From Streptomyces lavendofoliae (GTDB lineage Bacteria > Actinomycetota > Actinomycetes > Streptomycetales > Streptomycetaceae): DNA of 64,000 bases. Positions 44,337 through 53,081 of the stretch are shown here, one piece after another. Position numbers and translations under genes: made by a program. The stretch's first letter is position 1, and each line of letters opens with the position of its first letter. The stretch lies in assembly GCF_014649735.1 (NCBI RefSeq), contig NZ_BMTP01000006.1, positions 186,001 through 250,000 on the forward strand. The letters are read 5' to 3'. Below the pieces are notes generated by a model, which saw only the letters and a program-made list of their open reading frames with translations, did no database searches and had not been told where the DNA came from.

Positions 44337-46799
44337 GAGCGGCCTTATGAGTCCACCGCGCCCGAGCTGGTCCTCGACATCGACGGGGACTCCACCGTGA
44401 TGAGTCCGAGTCGGGAGTACCACATCGGGCGTGACCCGGCGAGCGACATCGTCCTCGCCGACGCCCGCATCTCCTGGCATCACGCGGTGCTGCGTCCCGA
44501 GGGGGGACAGTGGACCGTTCAGGACGAGGGCAGCACCAACGGAACCTTCGCCGAGGGCAGACGCGTCCACGTGGAGGACGTCGGCCCCGGCAGCGTCCTG
44601 CGCTTCGGGCACCCGGCCGACGGGCCGCGCGCCACGCTGACGGCACCCGAGCGACCCGAGCGACCCGCGCCGCCGGAACCCTCCCCGGCGCCCGCCCCGT
44701 CGCCGTCCTGGCCGCAGGCCCCGCCGGGATCCCACGTCCCGTCGGGGCCCGGGATCCCGCCCGCGTCCCAGGTCCCGCCGTCCGCACCACGGCCGTCCTC
44801 GGTGTCGATGCCCGCGGCCACCGGCACGTTCCGGCAGCCGACCTCGATACGCCCGCTGCCCACCCGGACCGTACGCATCGGACGTGGCGCCGACAACGAC
44901 CTGGTCGTCGACGACCTCACGGTCTCGCGCCGGCACGCCGAACTGCTCGCCCACCCGGACGGCACCTACTGGATCCACGACCTGGACAGCCACAACGGCA
45001 CGTTCCTCAACGGACAGCCGGTCACCAGCGCCCGGGTGACGCCCGACGACATCGTCGGCGTCGGGCACTCGGCGTTCTGCCTCGTCGGCTCCCAGCTGGT
45101 GGAGTTCACCGACACCGGCGAGGTGTCCCTCGACGTGCAGGACCTGGCGGTCACGGTGGACCGGGGCCGCAAGACCCTCATCGACGAGGTGTCCTTCCCG
45201 GTCGGCGAGAAGTGCCTGCTCGGCGTCGTCGGACCCAGCGGTTCGGGCAAGTCGACGCTGCTCAACGCCCTGACCGGGCTGCGCCCCGCGGACCGGGGCA
45301 CGGTGCTGTACGACGGCCGCGACCTGTACCGGGACTACGCCGAGCTGCGCCGCCGCATCGGCCTCGTCCCGCAGGACGACATCCTGCACCTCCAGCTGAC
45401 CGTGCGCCGCGCCCTGACGTACGCCGCCGAGCTGCGCTTCCCCGATGACACCGCCCGCTCCGAGCGGCAGGCCCGGGTCGACGAGGTCATCGAGGAGCTG
45501 GGCCTGCGGCAGCGCGTCGACCAGCCGATCCACAGCCTGTCCGGCGGACAGCGCAAGCGGGTCAGCGTGGCGCTGGAACTGCTGACGAAACCGTCGCTGC
45601 TGTTCCTCGACGAGCCGACCTCCGGCCTGGACCCCGGCATGGACCGGTCGGTGATGCACATGCTGCGCGGGCTCGCCGACGACGGCCGTACCGTCATCGT
45701 CGTCACCCACAGCGTGCTGAGCCTGGACGTGTGCGACCGGCTGCTGGTCCTGGCACCGGGCGGGCGGATCGCGTACTACGGGCCGCCCGAGGACGCGCTG
45801 GGCTACTTCGGCTTCACCGCGTGGCCCGAGGCCTTCGAGGCGTTCGAGAACGACCGGGACCGCGACTGGGCGGGTCAGTACCGCGCCTCTCGGCTCCACC
45901 AGCAGTACATCGCGGGCGCCATGCAGCGGCCACCGCTGCCCGACGGCGCGGGGACGGCCGCGCCGCCGGCGCCACCGCCCAAGGCGCAGAGCTGGGGCGC
46001 CCAGCTGCGGACGCTCGTGCGGCGCTACACGGCCGCGCTCAGCGCCGACCGGACGTTCATCGCCATCATGATCGCGCTGCCGTTCGTGATGGGAGCGATG
46101 GCCAGAGCCCTGTCCGAGGGCCGCTTCGGCCCCGAGTCGACGATGAACGTGCTGCTGATCCTGTGCGTCGGCGGCGTGCTGACGGGCGCGGCCAACGCGG
46201 TCCGGGAGCTGGTGAAGGAACGGACGATCTACCGGAGGGAGAGAGCCGTCGGCCTGTCGAGATCGGCGTACCTGATGTCCAAGGTGGTCGTCCTCGGGGT
46301 GATCACGGTCGTGCAGGCCGTGGTCCTGACCCTGGTCGCGCTGATCGGCGTCCCGCTGAACGCCCCGGGCGGCAAGGGCGTGCTCATGCCGCCGCTCGTG
46401 GAGATCACCCTGGCCGTCGCCCTGCTGTCGTTCACCGCGATGATGCTGGGCCTGTTCGTGTCGGCGCTGGTGCGCAAGGAGGAGGTCACCATGCCGCTCC
46501 TGGTGCTCCTCGCGATCGTGCAGGTGGTGTTCTGCGGTGGCCTGCTGAAGATCCACGGGGCGCTCGTCCTGGAGCAGTTGTCGTGGCTCATCCCCTCCCG
46601 GTGGGCGTTCGGGGCGATGGGTTCGACGGTCGACATCCGGAAGCTGTCGCCGACCGACAAGACGGCGGACCCGCTGTTCGACCACACGGTGGCGGCATGG
46701 CTGCTCGACATGGGGATGCTGGTGGTCCTCTCCGTCGTCCTGGGGTTCCTGGTGGCGAGGCTGCTGCGCCGGCATGAACCGGTGATCATGCGGAAGTAG
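44331..46799 (+). CDS. FHA-domain ABC transporter (ABCG-type half transporter with two FHA domains)
   Basis: 822 residues. Two N-terminal forkhead-associated domains at ~26-95 (YHIGRDPASDIVLADARISWHHAVLR, STNGTF) and ~178-250 (VRIGRGADNDLVVDDLTVSRRHAELL, SHNGTF) are separated by a Pro-rich linker. The ATPase domain has Walker A GPSGSGKST (~301), signature LSGGQRKRVSVAL (~402) and Walker B SLLFLDEPTSGLDPG. The C-terminal permease (~575-822) has six membrane segments as in ABC2/WHITE exporters. FHA domains bind phospho-Thr, so a Ser/Thr kinase, probably the one two genes downstream, should control it. Exported substrate unknown. Confidence 0.93.
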   Translation: MGERPYESTAPELVLDIDGDSTVMSPSREYHIGRDPASDIVLADARISWHHAVLRPEGGQWTVQDEGSTNGTFAEGRRVHVEDVGPGSVLRFGHPADGPRATLTAPERPERPAPPEPSPAPAPSPSWPQAPPGSHVPSGPGIPPASQVPPSAPRPSSVSMPAATGTFRQPTSIRPLPTRTVRIGRGADNDLVVDDLTVSRRHAELLAHPDGTYWIHDLDSHNGTFLNGQPVTSARVTPDDIVGVGHSAFCLVGSQLVEFTDTGEVSLDVQDLAVTVDRGRKTLIDEVSFPVGEKCLLGVVGPSGSGKSTLLNALTGLRPADRGTVLYDGRDLYRDYAELRRRIGLVPQDDILHLQLTVRRALTYAAELRFPDDTARSERQARVDEVIEELGLRQRVDQPIHSLSGGQRKRVSVALELLTKPSLLFLDEPTSGLDPGMDRSVMHMLRGLADDGRTVIVVTHSVLSLDVCDRLLVLAPGGRIAYYGPPEDALGYFGFTAWPEAFEAFENDRDRDWAGQYRASRLHQQYIAGAMQRPPLPDGAGTAAPPAPPPKAQSWGAQLRTLVRRYTAALSADRTFIAIMIALPFVMGAMARALSEGRFGPESTMNVLLILCVGGVLTGAANAVRELVKERTIYRRERAVGLSRSAYLMSKVVVLGVITVVQAVVLTLVALIGVPLNAPGGKGVLMPPLVEITLAVALLSFTAMMLGLFVSALVRKEEVTMPLLVLLAIVQVVFCGGLLKIHGALVLEQLSWLIPSRWAFGAMGSTVDIRKLSPTDKTADPLFDHTVAAWLLDMGMLVVLSVVLGFLVARLLRRHEPVIMRK

Positions 46800-46808
46800 G
46801 CACGGTCG

Positions 46809-47723
46809 ATGGTCTTTCCCGGCTCCGGCCCCTCCGGCGCGTACGAGTCCCCGGACGACGGCTTCCGGCCCAGCCATGTCGTGCCGGCCGAGGGGCTGCC
46901 CGCCTGGGAGGCGCCGGATCCGGGCCGTCCGACGGTGCCGCTGGACCCGTTCCTGCCCGTGCTGCTGCTGGAGCGGCTGGGCGACTGGGGCCGGGTGCTG
47001 TGCGCCAACGGGTGGTCCGCCTGGGTGGACGGGCGGCTGCTGGTGGCCGTTCCGCCCGACCCTCCGGCGGCGGGCCTGCCCATGGGCACGGCCACCGATC
47101 CGCGTCCGCTGCTCGCCAGGGCCGAGGAGGCGGTGAGCCGCTATCGGCTGGCGGCGGAGGACCTGGCGGCGGGGCGCGCGGACGGTGAGGTGTTCCGGCG
47201 CCGGACGCAGGGTCTGCGGATCGGGCTCGTCGTGGACGGCGAGTCGCTGTGGATGTACGACGCGCGGCGTGAGCGGTGGCTGTACTGCGACGGCGCGCGG
47301 CTGAGTACGTACGCCACCTCGGCCGGCCCGTCCGCCGCCGGGACCGGTCCGGCCGTCGGCGAGGAGCCCCCGCCGGTGGCCGCCCCAGCCGCGGGTGCGA
47401 CCGCGGTGCCGGGCCCGCACGCGCCCGCGGGTCACGAACCCACTCGCGTGGTCGACCAGGCACCCACACCCGACACCGGCCCCGAACCCACCCGCGTGGT
47501 CGACCAGGCACCCACACCCGACACCGACCCCGAACCCACCCGCGTGGTCGACCAGGCACCCACACCCGACACCGACCCCGAACCCACCCGCGTGGTCGAC
47601 CAGGCACCCACACCCGACACCGGCCCCGAACCCACCCGCGTGGTCGACCAGGTGGCTCCCGCCGGGACGGCTCCCGATGACGACGACGCGGACGGTCCGC
47701 CGGACCGGACGGGTGAGGGCTGA
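46809..47723 (+). CDS. Thr-motif repeat protein of the FHA-kinase cassette
   Basis: 304 residues. The N-terminal half has an SH3-like stretch (PVLLLERLGDWGRVLCANGWSAWVDGRLLV, ~55-85) and a helical linker followed by LVVDGESLWMYDARRERWLYCDG. The C-terminal tail holds four full and one partial copy of a 16-residue unit, EPTRVVDQAPTPDT plus two residues, encoded by 48-bp repeats starting at nt 47436. T-R-V-V places a hydrophobic residue three after the Thr, matching the FHA preference, so phosphorylation by the neighbouring kinase could create a multivalent docking tail. The tail ends in an acidic stretch (DDDDADG). I recognise no enzymatic domain. Confidence 0.82.
   Translation: MVFPGSGPSGAYESPDDGFRPSHVVPAEGLPAWEAPDPGRPTVPLDPFLPVLLLERLGDWGRVLCANGWSAWVDGRLLVAVPPDPPAAGLPMGTATDPRPLLARAEEAVSRYRLAAEDLAAGRADGEVFRRRTQGLRIGLVVDGESLWMYDARRERWLYCDGARLSTYATSAGPSAAGTGPAVGEEPPPVAAPAAGATAVPGPHAPAGHEPTRVVDQAPTPDTGPEPTRVVDQAPTPDTDPEPTRVVDQAPTPDTDPEPTRVVDQAPTPDTGPEPTRVVDQVAPAGTAPDDDDADGPPDRTGEG
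47436..47651 (+). repeat. Coding 48-bp tandem repeat, four copies plus a partial
   Basis: Copies start at 47436, 47484, 47532 and 47580, with the first 24 bp of a fifth at 47628. They are almost identical at DNA level, with single codon changes (Gly or Asp in DTGP/DTDP). Such identity implies recent expansion or active homogenisation. Confidence 0.95.
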
Positions 47724-48676
47724 TGACGGACCGCGTCACCCGCGACGACCTGCCCGGCGGGCGGCCCTCCGGGCTGGTCGGCAAGCGGATCGCGGACTAC
47801 CGGGTGGAGAGCGAGATCGGGCGGGGCGGCATGGCCGTGGTGTACCGGGCGCTCGACCTGCGGCTGGACCGCGCGGTGGCGTTGAAGCTCCTCGCTCCCG
47901 AGCTGGCCCGCAACGACACCTTCCGCAAGCGGTTCGCGCACGAGTCGCGGGTGGCCGCCGCGATCGACCACCCGCACATCGTCCCGGTGTTCGAGGCGGG
48001 CGAGACCGAGGGCGTGCTGTACATCGCCATGCGGTACGTCGCCGGGCAGGACCTGCGGGCGCTGCTGGACCGGGCGGGGCCGCTGCCGCCCGAGCAGGCG
48101 GGGCGGATCGCCGCGCAGGTGGCGTCGGCGCTGGACGCGGCACACGCGCACGACCTGGTGCACCGGGACGTCAAGCCGGGCAACATCCTGGTCGCGCCGG
48201 GCACCGACAGCGAACACCCCGAGCACGTGTACCTCACGGACTTCGGTCTGACGAAGAAGTCCCTGTCCCTGACCGGGTTCACCAGTGTGGGCCAGTTCGT
48301 CGGGACGCTCGACTACGTGGCACCGGAGCAGATCTCGGGGCGCCCGGTGGACGGCCGGTGCGACGTGTACAGCCTGGGGTGCGTGGTCTACGAGACGCTG
48401 GCCGGGGTGCCGCCGTTCCGGCGGGACGATGACATGGCGCTGCTCTGGGCCCACCAGTACGACCCGCCGCCCCCGCTCACCGAGGAGCGCCGGGGGTTGC
48501 CGTCGGCGGTCGACGCGGTGCTGGGCAAGGCGCTGGCGAAGGCCCCGGAGGAGCGGTACGACACGTGCCTGCAGTTCGTGGCCGAACTGCGGGCCGCGCT
48601 GATGGGCGGCCCCGGCGCCGCGCTACCGCCGCCCGCGCCGCCCGCCTGGGCGCTGCCGGTGTTCCGGGAGCGGTGA
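47723..48676 (+). CDS. Serine/threonine protein kinase (PknB-like catalytic domain)
   Basis: 317 residues starting in TGATG with the previous stop. All kinase motifs are present: Gly loop IGRGGMAVVY (~33), VALKLL Lys, HRDVKPGN catalytic loop (~148), LTDFGLTKK, activation loop with SLSLTGFTSVGQFVGTLDYVAPEQ (several Ser/Thr for autophosphorylation), DVYSLGCVVYETLAG. Unlike PknB there is no membrane helix or PASTA domain, so it is soluble. It ends 9 bp before the convergent streptophobe-like gene. Likely substrates are the Thr-repeat protein and the FHA transporter, by neighbourhood. Confidence 0.94.
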   Translation: MTDRVTRDDLPGGRPSGLVGKRIADYRVESEIGRGGMAVVYRALDLRLDRAVALKLLAPELARNDTFRKRFAHESRVAAAIDHPHIVPVFEAGETEGVLYIAMRYVAGQDLRALLDRAGPLPPEQAGRIAAQVASALDAAHAHDLVHRDVKPGNILVAPGTDSEHPEHVYLTDFGLTKKSLSLTGFTSVGQFVGTLDYVAPEQISGRPVDGRCDVYSLGCVVYETLAGVPPFRRDDDMALLWAHQYDPPPPLTEERRGLPSAVDAVLGKALAKAPEERYDTCLQFVAELRAALMGGPGAALPPPAPPAWALPVFRER

Positions 48677-48685
48677 GGACACGCC

Positions 48686-49999
48686 TCAGGCCGGGGTGCC
48701 GGGCCGCGTGGGGGCCCTGCCGCGCCGGCGTACGCGGGAAGCCAGCAGGCCGCCGAGGGGGCCGGCGACCAGGCCCCACAGCAGCGCGAGGCCGACGGCG
48801 GTCCACAGGTGCGGGTGCAGCGCCACCTGGCCGCCGAGGTCGTCGATCTCCACGATGCCCAGGATCGAAAGGCCCAGCCGGGCGACGACCCGGGTGACGG
48901 GGGCGACCGCGAGCATGGTGAGCGCGAAGGCGACGCCGAAGTGGAGGGCGTACCGCCACAGCCGGGTACCCGCCGGGGAGCGCACCGCCATGGCGAACGC
49001 GGCGGCCAGCAGCAGCAGGGCGGCGACGGGGATGAGCCACCAGGCCCGCCCGTCGTGCTGGGCGAGGGCGGCCACGTCCAGCGTGGTGTCCTCCGGGCCG
49101 CGCAGTGCCGCGTCCAGGACCTGCGGCATCGGCAGGCCGAACGGGCCCTCGACCCTGCCCTCCCAGGACGCGCCGATGCCCAGGCCCAGGGCGAGCCAGA
49201 CGACGTTGGGCAGGCCCAGCAGGACGACGGCGAACGTCTCGGCGGCGTGGCCCCTGGTCGCCGCCACGAACAGGCCGGCGACCAGGCCGATGACGACGTA
49301 CGCGAGGAGCAGGAGCAGCATGGCGAAGGCGGCCGGACGGACCGCCTCCTGGTGGCGTACCAGCCGGGTGGGGAGCGGGGCGCGGCGCGAGACCAGCAGG
49401 GCCATGGCGAGGACGCCGAGCAGCCAGACGAGGCCGAACAGCAGGGTGGGGCCGACGTCGGCGCGGAAGCCGACGGTGGGCGTCGCGTCGAGCAGCCCGC
49501 CGATGACGTCGACGGGTGAGCCGGGCGGCGCGAGGGAGAAGCTGTGCCGGGCCAGGGCCGCCAGGGCGGCGAGCCCGGCGAGCCACAGGACGGCGGTGCG
49601 GGCGACGCGGGCGAGGAGTTCGCCGGTTCCGGCCACGGCGCGGTGCCGCAGCGGCCGCAGGAAGGACCAGCCGGCCACCAGTGCGCCCGTGAGGGTGACG
49701 GACAGCGGCATGAGGGTGAGTTCCGCGTCCGTGCCGGCGAGACCCCCGGCCTGGCCGGAGACGCTCACCGAGCCGCCGGCGGCGATGACCACGACGGCGG
49801 CGACGACGCGCGGGAACGCGCCGCCCGGCAGGTCGGCGGCGCCGGCCGCCCACAGGCCGAGGGCGGCCACGACGGCCATGGCTGCCAGCGGGGCGAGCAC
49901 GGCGACGAGGGCGTCGCCCCAGTCGCGTACGGCGCTGTGGGCGCCGCCGGCCGAGGGCGGCTCTGCGGGGTTCGGTGCGTGGGGTCCCTGGCGGATCAC
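48686..49999 (-). CDS. Streptophobe-like multi-pass membrane protein
   Basis: 437 residues from a GTG giving VIRQGPHAPN. A longer frame to 50206 would cross the neighbouring promoter. About ten hydrophobic segments, for example LVAVLAPLAAMAVVAALGLWAAG, PTLLFGLVWLLGVLAMALLVSRR and WLIPVAALLLLAAAFAMAV. It resembles the streptophobe family known only in Streptomyces and relatives, for which no function is known. It is divergent from the DUF6777-like gene and convergent with the kinase. Confidence 0.75.
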   Translation of the reverse strand: MIRQGPHAPNPAEPPSAGGAHSAVRDWGDALVAVLAPLAAMAVVAALGLWAAGAADLPGGAFPRVVAAVVVIAAGGSVSVSGQAGGLAGTDAELTLMPLSVTLTGALVAGWSFLRPLRHRAVAGTGELLARVARTAVLWLAGLAALAALARHSFSLAPPGSPVDVIGGLLDATPTVGFRADVGPTLLFGLVWLLGVLAMALLVSRRAPLPTRLVRHQEAVRPAAFAMLLLLLAYVVIGLVAGLFVAATRGHAAETFAVVLLGLPNVVWLALGLGIGASWEGRVEGPFGLPMPQVLDAALRGPEDTTLDVAALAQHDGRAWWLIPVAALLLLAAAFAMAVRSPAGTRLWRYALHFGVAFALTMLAVAPVTRVVARLGLSILGIVEIDDLGGQVALHPHLWTAVGLALLWGLVAGPLGGLLASRVRRRGRAPTRPGTPA

Positions 50000-50153
50000 G
50001 GTGCCACGGTAAGCGCGTCGACGGACGCCCGCCTGCGGACGGCTCCGGACGGCTCCGGACGGCTGCGGCGTGTCACCGGGCGGACGCCCTCCGCTTGCGT
50101 ACCGCACCCGATGGGAGCACACAATGGGCGCGGAACGGAAGAAAGGGAAAAAC

Positions 50154-51404
50154 GTGACTTCCCAACCGCCCTCCGATCGCCCGACCGGCCCTCCCGCGGG
50201 CCCCATCTCGGGTCACTCCACGCCTCCTCCCGGCAGCCCGCCACCTCCCTCCGCCCCCGGAGGAGGAGGGTCCGGCGGTTCGCACCAGGCCGGCGGGCCG
50301 GGAGGTCCGGGCGGCGGGGCCGGCGGTGGCGCCGGCGGCCCGGGCGGCGGAGACCGGCCATGGTGGCGCTCCGTCCCCCGCGTCGCGCTCGCCGCCGCCG
50401 CGATCGTCGTCGCGGTGGTGCTGGCCGTCGTCCTGACCCGTCCGAGCGGCGGGGGCAAGGAGGGCGGGGGTGGTGGCGGGGGCGGGACGATCTCCCTGCA
50501 GAACGCCGCGGCCACCGGCCCGGACCCGTTCACGGACTCCACCGCGCGCGAGCCGGCCGACCCGGCCTCCCCTTCGGTGCAGGTGCCCACGACCGCGCCC
50601 CCGCCCGGCGACAACGCCGTCCGGCAGTACGACGGGGCCCGGCGCGGCCTGTACGGCGGCACCAAGAACACGGCGAGTTGCGACGTCGAGCGCCAGATCG
50701 AGTACCTGACCGCGGAGCCGGCCAAGAACCGGGCGTTCGCCGACGCCCTGCGCATCCAGCCGCCGACGGTGCCCGACTACCTGCGGGCGCTGACGCCGCT
50801 GCGGTTGCGGGCCGACACCTGGGTGACCAACCACGGGTACCGGGACGGGGCGCCCCGCGCGTACCAGGCGGTCCTCCAGGCCGGCACCGCCGTGCTGGTC
50901 GACAACCGCGGGGTGCCCCGCGTCCGGTGCGCCTGCGGCAATCCGCTCGGCGAGCCGGTGATCACCAAGACCGCTCCACGTCCCGTCGGCACACCCTGGC
51001 CCGGCTACCGGATGTCGAACACGGTCGTCGTGAAGCCGGCCCCGCGGGTGGTGAAGGTCTTCGTCATCGTCGACATCGACAGCGGTGAGTGGGTCGCCCG
51101 CCGCCCCGGTGACTCCAACGCCGACCGTGACCGGAAGACCGAGGCGCCGACGATCGCCCCCACCGACACCGCGACGTCCCCGCCCCCGTCCTCACCCAAG
51201 CCGAAGCCGCCGTCCTCCCCCGGCGACCAGCCCCCCGAGCCTCCGGTGAGCCCGGACACGCCGGACGCGCCGCGGTCCCCGGACACGAACACGGACACGG
51301 ACACGGGCACGGGCACGACCCCCGAGCCACCCGGCGGTGAGACGACGGCCGAGCAGCCCCCCGGCGACGGCCCGCCGTCCGCCCCGTCGGCGCCCGCGTC
51401 CTGA
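50154..51404 (+). CDS. DUF6777-like membrane-anchored protein
   Basis: 416 residues from the GTG 6 nt after AAAGGG; an ATG 10 codons upstream (50124) is the alternative. A long Gly/Pro-rich N-terminus precedes one membrane helix (SVPRVALAAAAIVVAVVLAVVLTRP). Next come a conserved extracellular core (ISLQNAAATGPDPFTDSTA, GGTKNTASCDVERQIEYLTAEPAKNRAFADALRI, WVTNHGYRDGAPRAYQAVLQAGTAVLVDNRGVPRVRCACGNPLG) and a Pro/Thr-rich tail. I believe the core corresponds to DUF6777, often near Ser/Thr kinases, which is recollection. The two Cys in CACGNP are conserved-looking. Role unknown. Confidence 0.78.
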   Translation: MTSQPPSDRPTGPPAGPISGHSTPPPGSPPPPSAPGGGGSGGSHQAGGPGGPGGGAGGGAGGPGGGDRPWWRSVPRVALAAAAIVVAVVLAVVLTRPSGGGKEGGGGGGGGTISLQNAAATGPDPFTDSTAREPADPASPSVQVPTTAPPPGDNAVRQYDGARRGLYGGTKNTASCDVERQIEYLTAEPAKNRAFADALRIQPPTVPDYLRALTPLRLRADTWVTNHGYRDGAPRAYQAVLQAGTAVLVDNRGVPRVRCACGNPLGEPVITKTAPRPVGTPWPGYRMSNTVVVKPAPRVVKVFVIVDIDSGEWVARRPGDSNADRDRKTEAPTIAPTDTATSPPPSSPKPKPPSSPGDQPPEPPVSPDTPDAPRSPDTNTDTDTGTGTTPEPPGGETTAEQPPGDGPPSAPSAPAS

Positions 51405-51411
51405 CGGCCGC

Positions 51412-51449
51412 GAACCCGCCCGGTGCTCCTTTCGGCACCGGGCGGGTTC
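51412..51449. terminator. Terminator hairpin after the DUF6777-like gene
   Basis: Fifteen-bp perfect arms, GAACCCGCCCGGTGC and its complement, flank an 8-nt loop TCCTTTCG, starting 8 bp after the stop codon. Confidence 0.85.
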
Positions 51450-51622
51450 GTGCGCGGGGCGGGGCTCCGTCCACCGGGCACGGCCGTGCGGACGGACCGG
51501 GCCAGGCTCGGGCTCAGCAGCGGGTTTCGGGAGATCAGCGATTCGGCGTCGCGCCGCTCCGGCGGGCCGTCCGCCGGTCCCGCGCCGCCGCGACGGGGGT
51601 CGTGCCGTCCGGCGGCGGGAGT

Positions 51623-52597
51623 TCACACGGGCGTCTGGACCCCGCGGAAGGAGGGGTCGTGGCGGCGCAGCCGGAAATAGCAGCGGACGGTGGTGCCCTC
51701 GTCCCCGGTGTGGACGCGTACGAGATCGGAGAGGTAGTTGACCAGGAGCAGGCCCCGGCCGCCGATCTGGCCCGGCCGGGCCGGGCGGCGCCCGGCGAGG
51801 GGGTCGGTCAGCCGGCCGCGGTCGCGCACCTCGCACACCAGGTGGTCGTCCTCGGCCCACACCCACAGCGTGCCGGCGCCGCCGCCGTGGACGACGCTGT
51901 TGGTGGTCAGCTCCGCCACCGCCAGGGCCACGTCGTCGTGCCGGTCGGCGGGCAGGCCCATCCGGCCCGCCCGCTCCAGCGCGAAATGGCGCGCGTCGGG
52001 GAGCCGGTCGGCGTCGTAGGCCAGCCGCGCCGCGCCCGGCGGGCGGGACAGGGGGAGGTTGTAGCCGCTGACGATCAGGTCCGGGGCGTAGGCGTCGCTG
52101 GCCCGCTCGACGCCGTCCTCGATCAGCACCGGGTGGGTGACGCGGGCGTCGGCCAGCACCGCCTCGTCCAGCTTCGCGGTGTCGTAGGGACACAGGATGG
52201 TCGCGTCGCGCCCGGCGAACGCGTGGTTGATCAGTGCCTCGTGCTGTGCGCAGGCCGGGTACTCGCCGGCGGTGCGGCCCTGCCAGATCGGTTCGCCGAT
52301 GATGCGTACGCGGCGGCCGGGGTGGGCGTCGGCGAAGCCGCGCAGGACGCGCGGGATGATGCGGCCGGGGTTGCGGCCCGCCTGCTCCATGTCGAGCAGC
52401 TTCACGCGGTCGGCGTCGCCGCCCAGCGCCTCGCGCAGCAGGGCCAGTTTCTGCCCGGGAACGGCGACCGCGACCGGCTCGCCGGCGGCAAGGCCCCCTT
52501 CGACGAAGGGGAGCGTCCCGGCGAGGTAGTCCGTCTCGTCCGCGTAGAACAGGGCAGGGTGCGTGAACGGCTCGGCCGTTGGCGCCATGTCGCTCAC
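51623..52597 (-). CDS. MEDS-domain sensor with anti-sigma ATPase domain (RsbA-like)
   Basis: 324 residues; the GTG overlaps the STAS stop by GTGA, which decides the start (an ATG follows 3 codons later). The N-terminal ~180 residues form a MEDS/DcmR-like sensor (HPALFYADETDYLAGTLPFVEGGLAAGEPVAVAVPGQKLALLREALGG, RIIGEPIWQGRT). The C-terminus is an HATPase_c (DDVALAVAELTTNSVVHGGGAGTLWVWAEDD, IGGRGLLLVNYLSDLVRV). It is predicted to act as an anti-sigma kinase that phosphorylates its STAS partner. The ligand is unknown. Confidence 0.9.
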   Translation of the reverse strand: MSDMAPTAEPFTHPALFYADETDYLAGTLPFVEGGLAAGEPVAVAVPGQKLALLREALGGDADRVKLLDMEQAGRNPGRIIPRVLRGFADAHPGRRVRIIGEPIWQGRTAGEYPACAQHEALINHAFAGRDATILCPYDTAKLDEAVLADARVTHPVLIEDGVERASDAYAPDLIVSGYNLPLSRPPGAARLAYDADRLPDARHFALERAGRMGLPADRHDDVALAVAELTTNSVVHGGGAGTLWVWAEDDHLVCEVRDRGRLTDPLAGRRPARPGQIGGRGLLLVNYLSDLVRVHTGDEGTTVRCYFRLRRHDPSFRGVQTPV

Positions 52598-52944
52598 TCC
52601 ACCACCTCGATTGCCACCAGCTCCGGCCAGAACAGCTCCAGCACCCGCGTCAGCGAGGCCGGCGGCTTGCGGATCACCAGCCGCCGCCCGTCCGGCAGGC
52701 ACTGCGCCGTGCGCGCGAGCGAACTCGCGCCGGCCACGTCGACGAAGGTGATCCCGGACATGTCCATGAGGATGTCACCCTCGCGGTCCACCAGGTCGCC
52801 CAGGAGCCGCTCCCAGGCGGGGAGCGTATCGAGGTAGACCTGCCCCGATACCCGGACGCAGTCCTTGGGCCCGCACTCGTCGGAAACCAAGGGGCGCCGT
52901 GGATGCCCGGACACGGACACGTCCTCGGTGTGCGGCACCGCCAT
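52594..52944 (-). CDS. STAS-domain anti-sigma factor antagonist
   Basis: 116 residues from an ATG after GGAGGG. The STAS fold is clear: VRVSGQVYLDTLPAWERLL, then ILMDMSGITFVDVAGASSLARTAQCLPDGRRLVI, with the phosphorylatable Ser in the loop FVDVAGASSLA. It is translationally coupled to the MEDS-ATPase, forming a partner-switch pair that could be reset by one of the PP2C phosphatases in this window. Confidence 0.9.
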   Translation of the reverse strand: MAVPHTEDVSVSGHPRRPLVSDECGPKDCVRVSGQVYLDTLPAWERLLGDLVDREGDILMDMSGITFVDVAGASSLARTAQCLPDGRRLVIRKPPASLTRVLELFWPELVAIEVVE

Positions 52945-53081
52945 CGTCCCTCCGTGATCTCTGCCCCGCATCCGACGGTACAGCCCTCGCCTCCGGGAAC
53001 GAAGTCGGTTCCTCCCCCTGCGCCGGTTCCACGCGCGCGTTCTCACCTTTTCGACAGATATGTTCGCTTTAGCCTGGCGGC

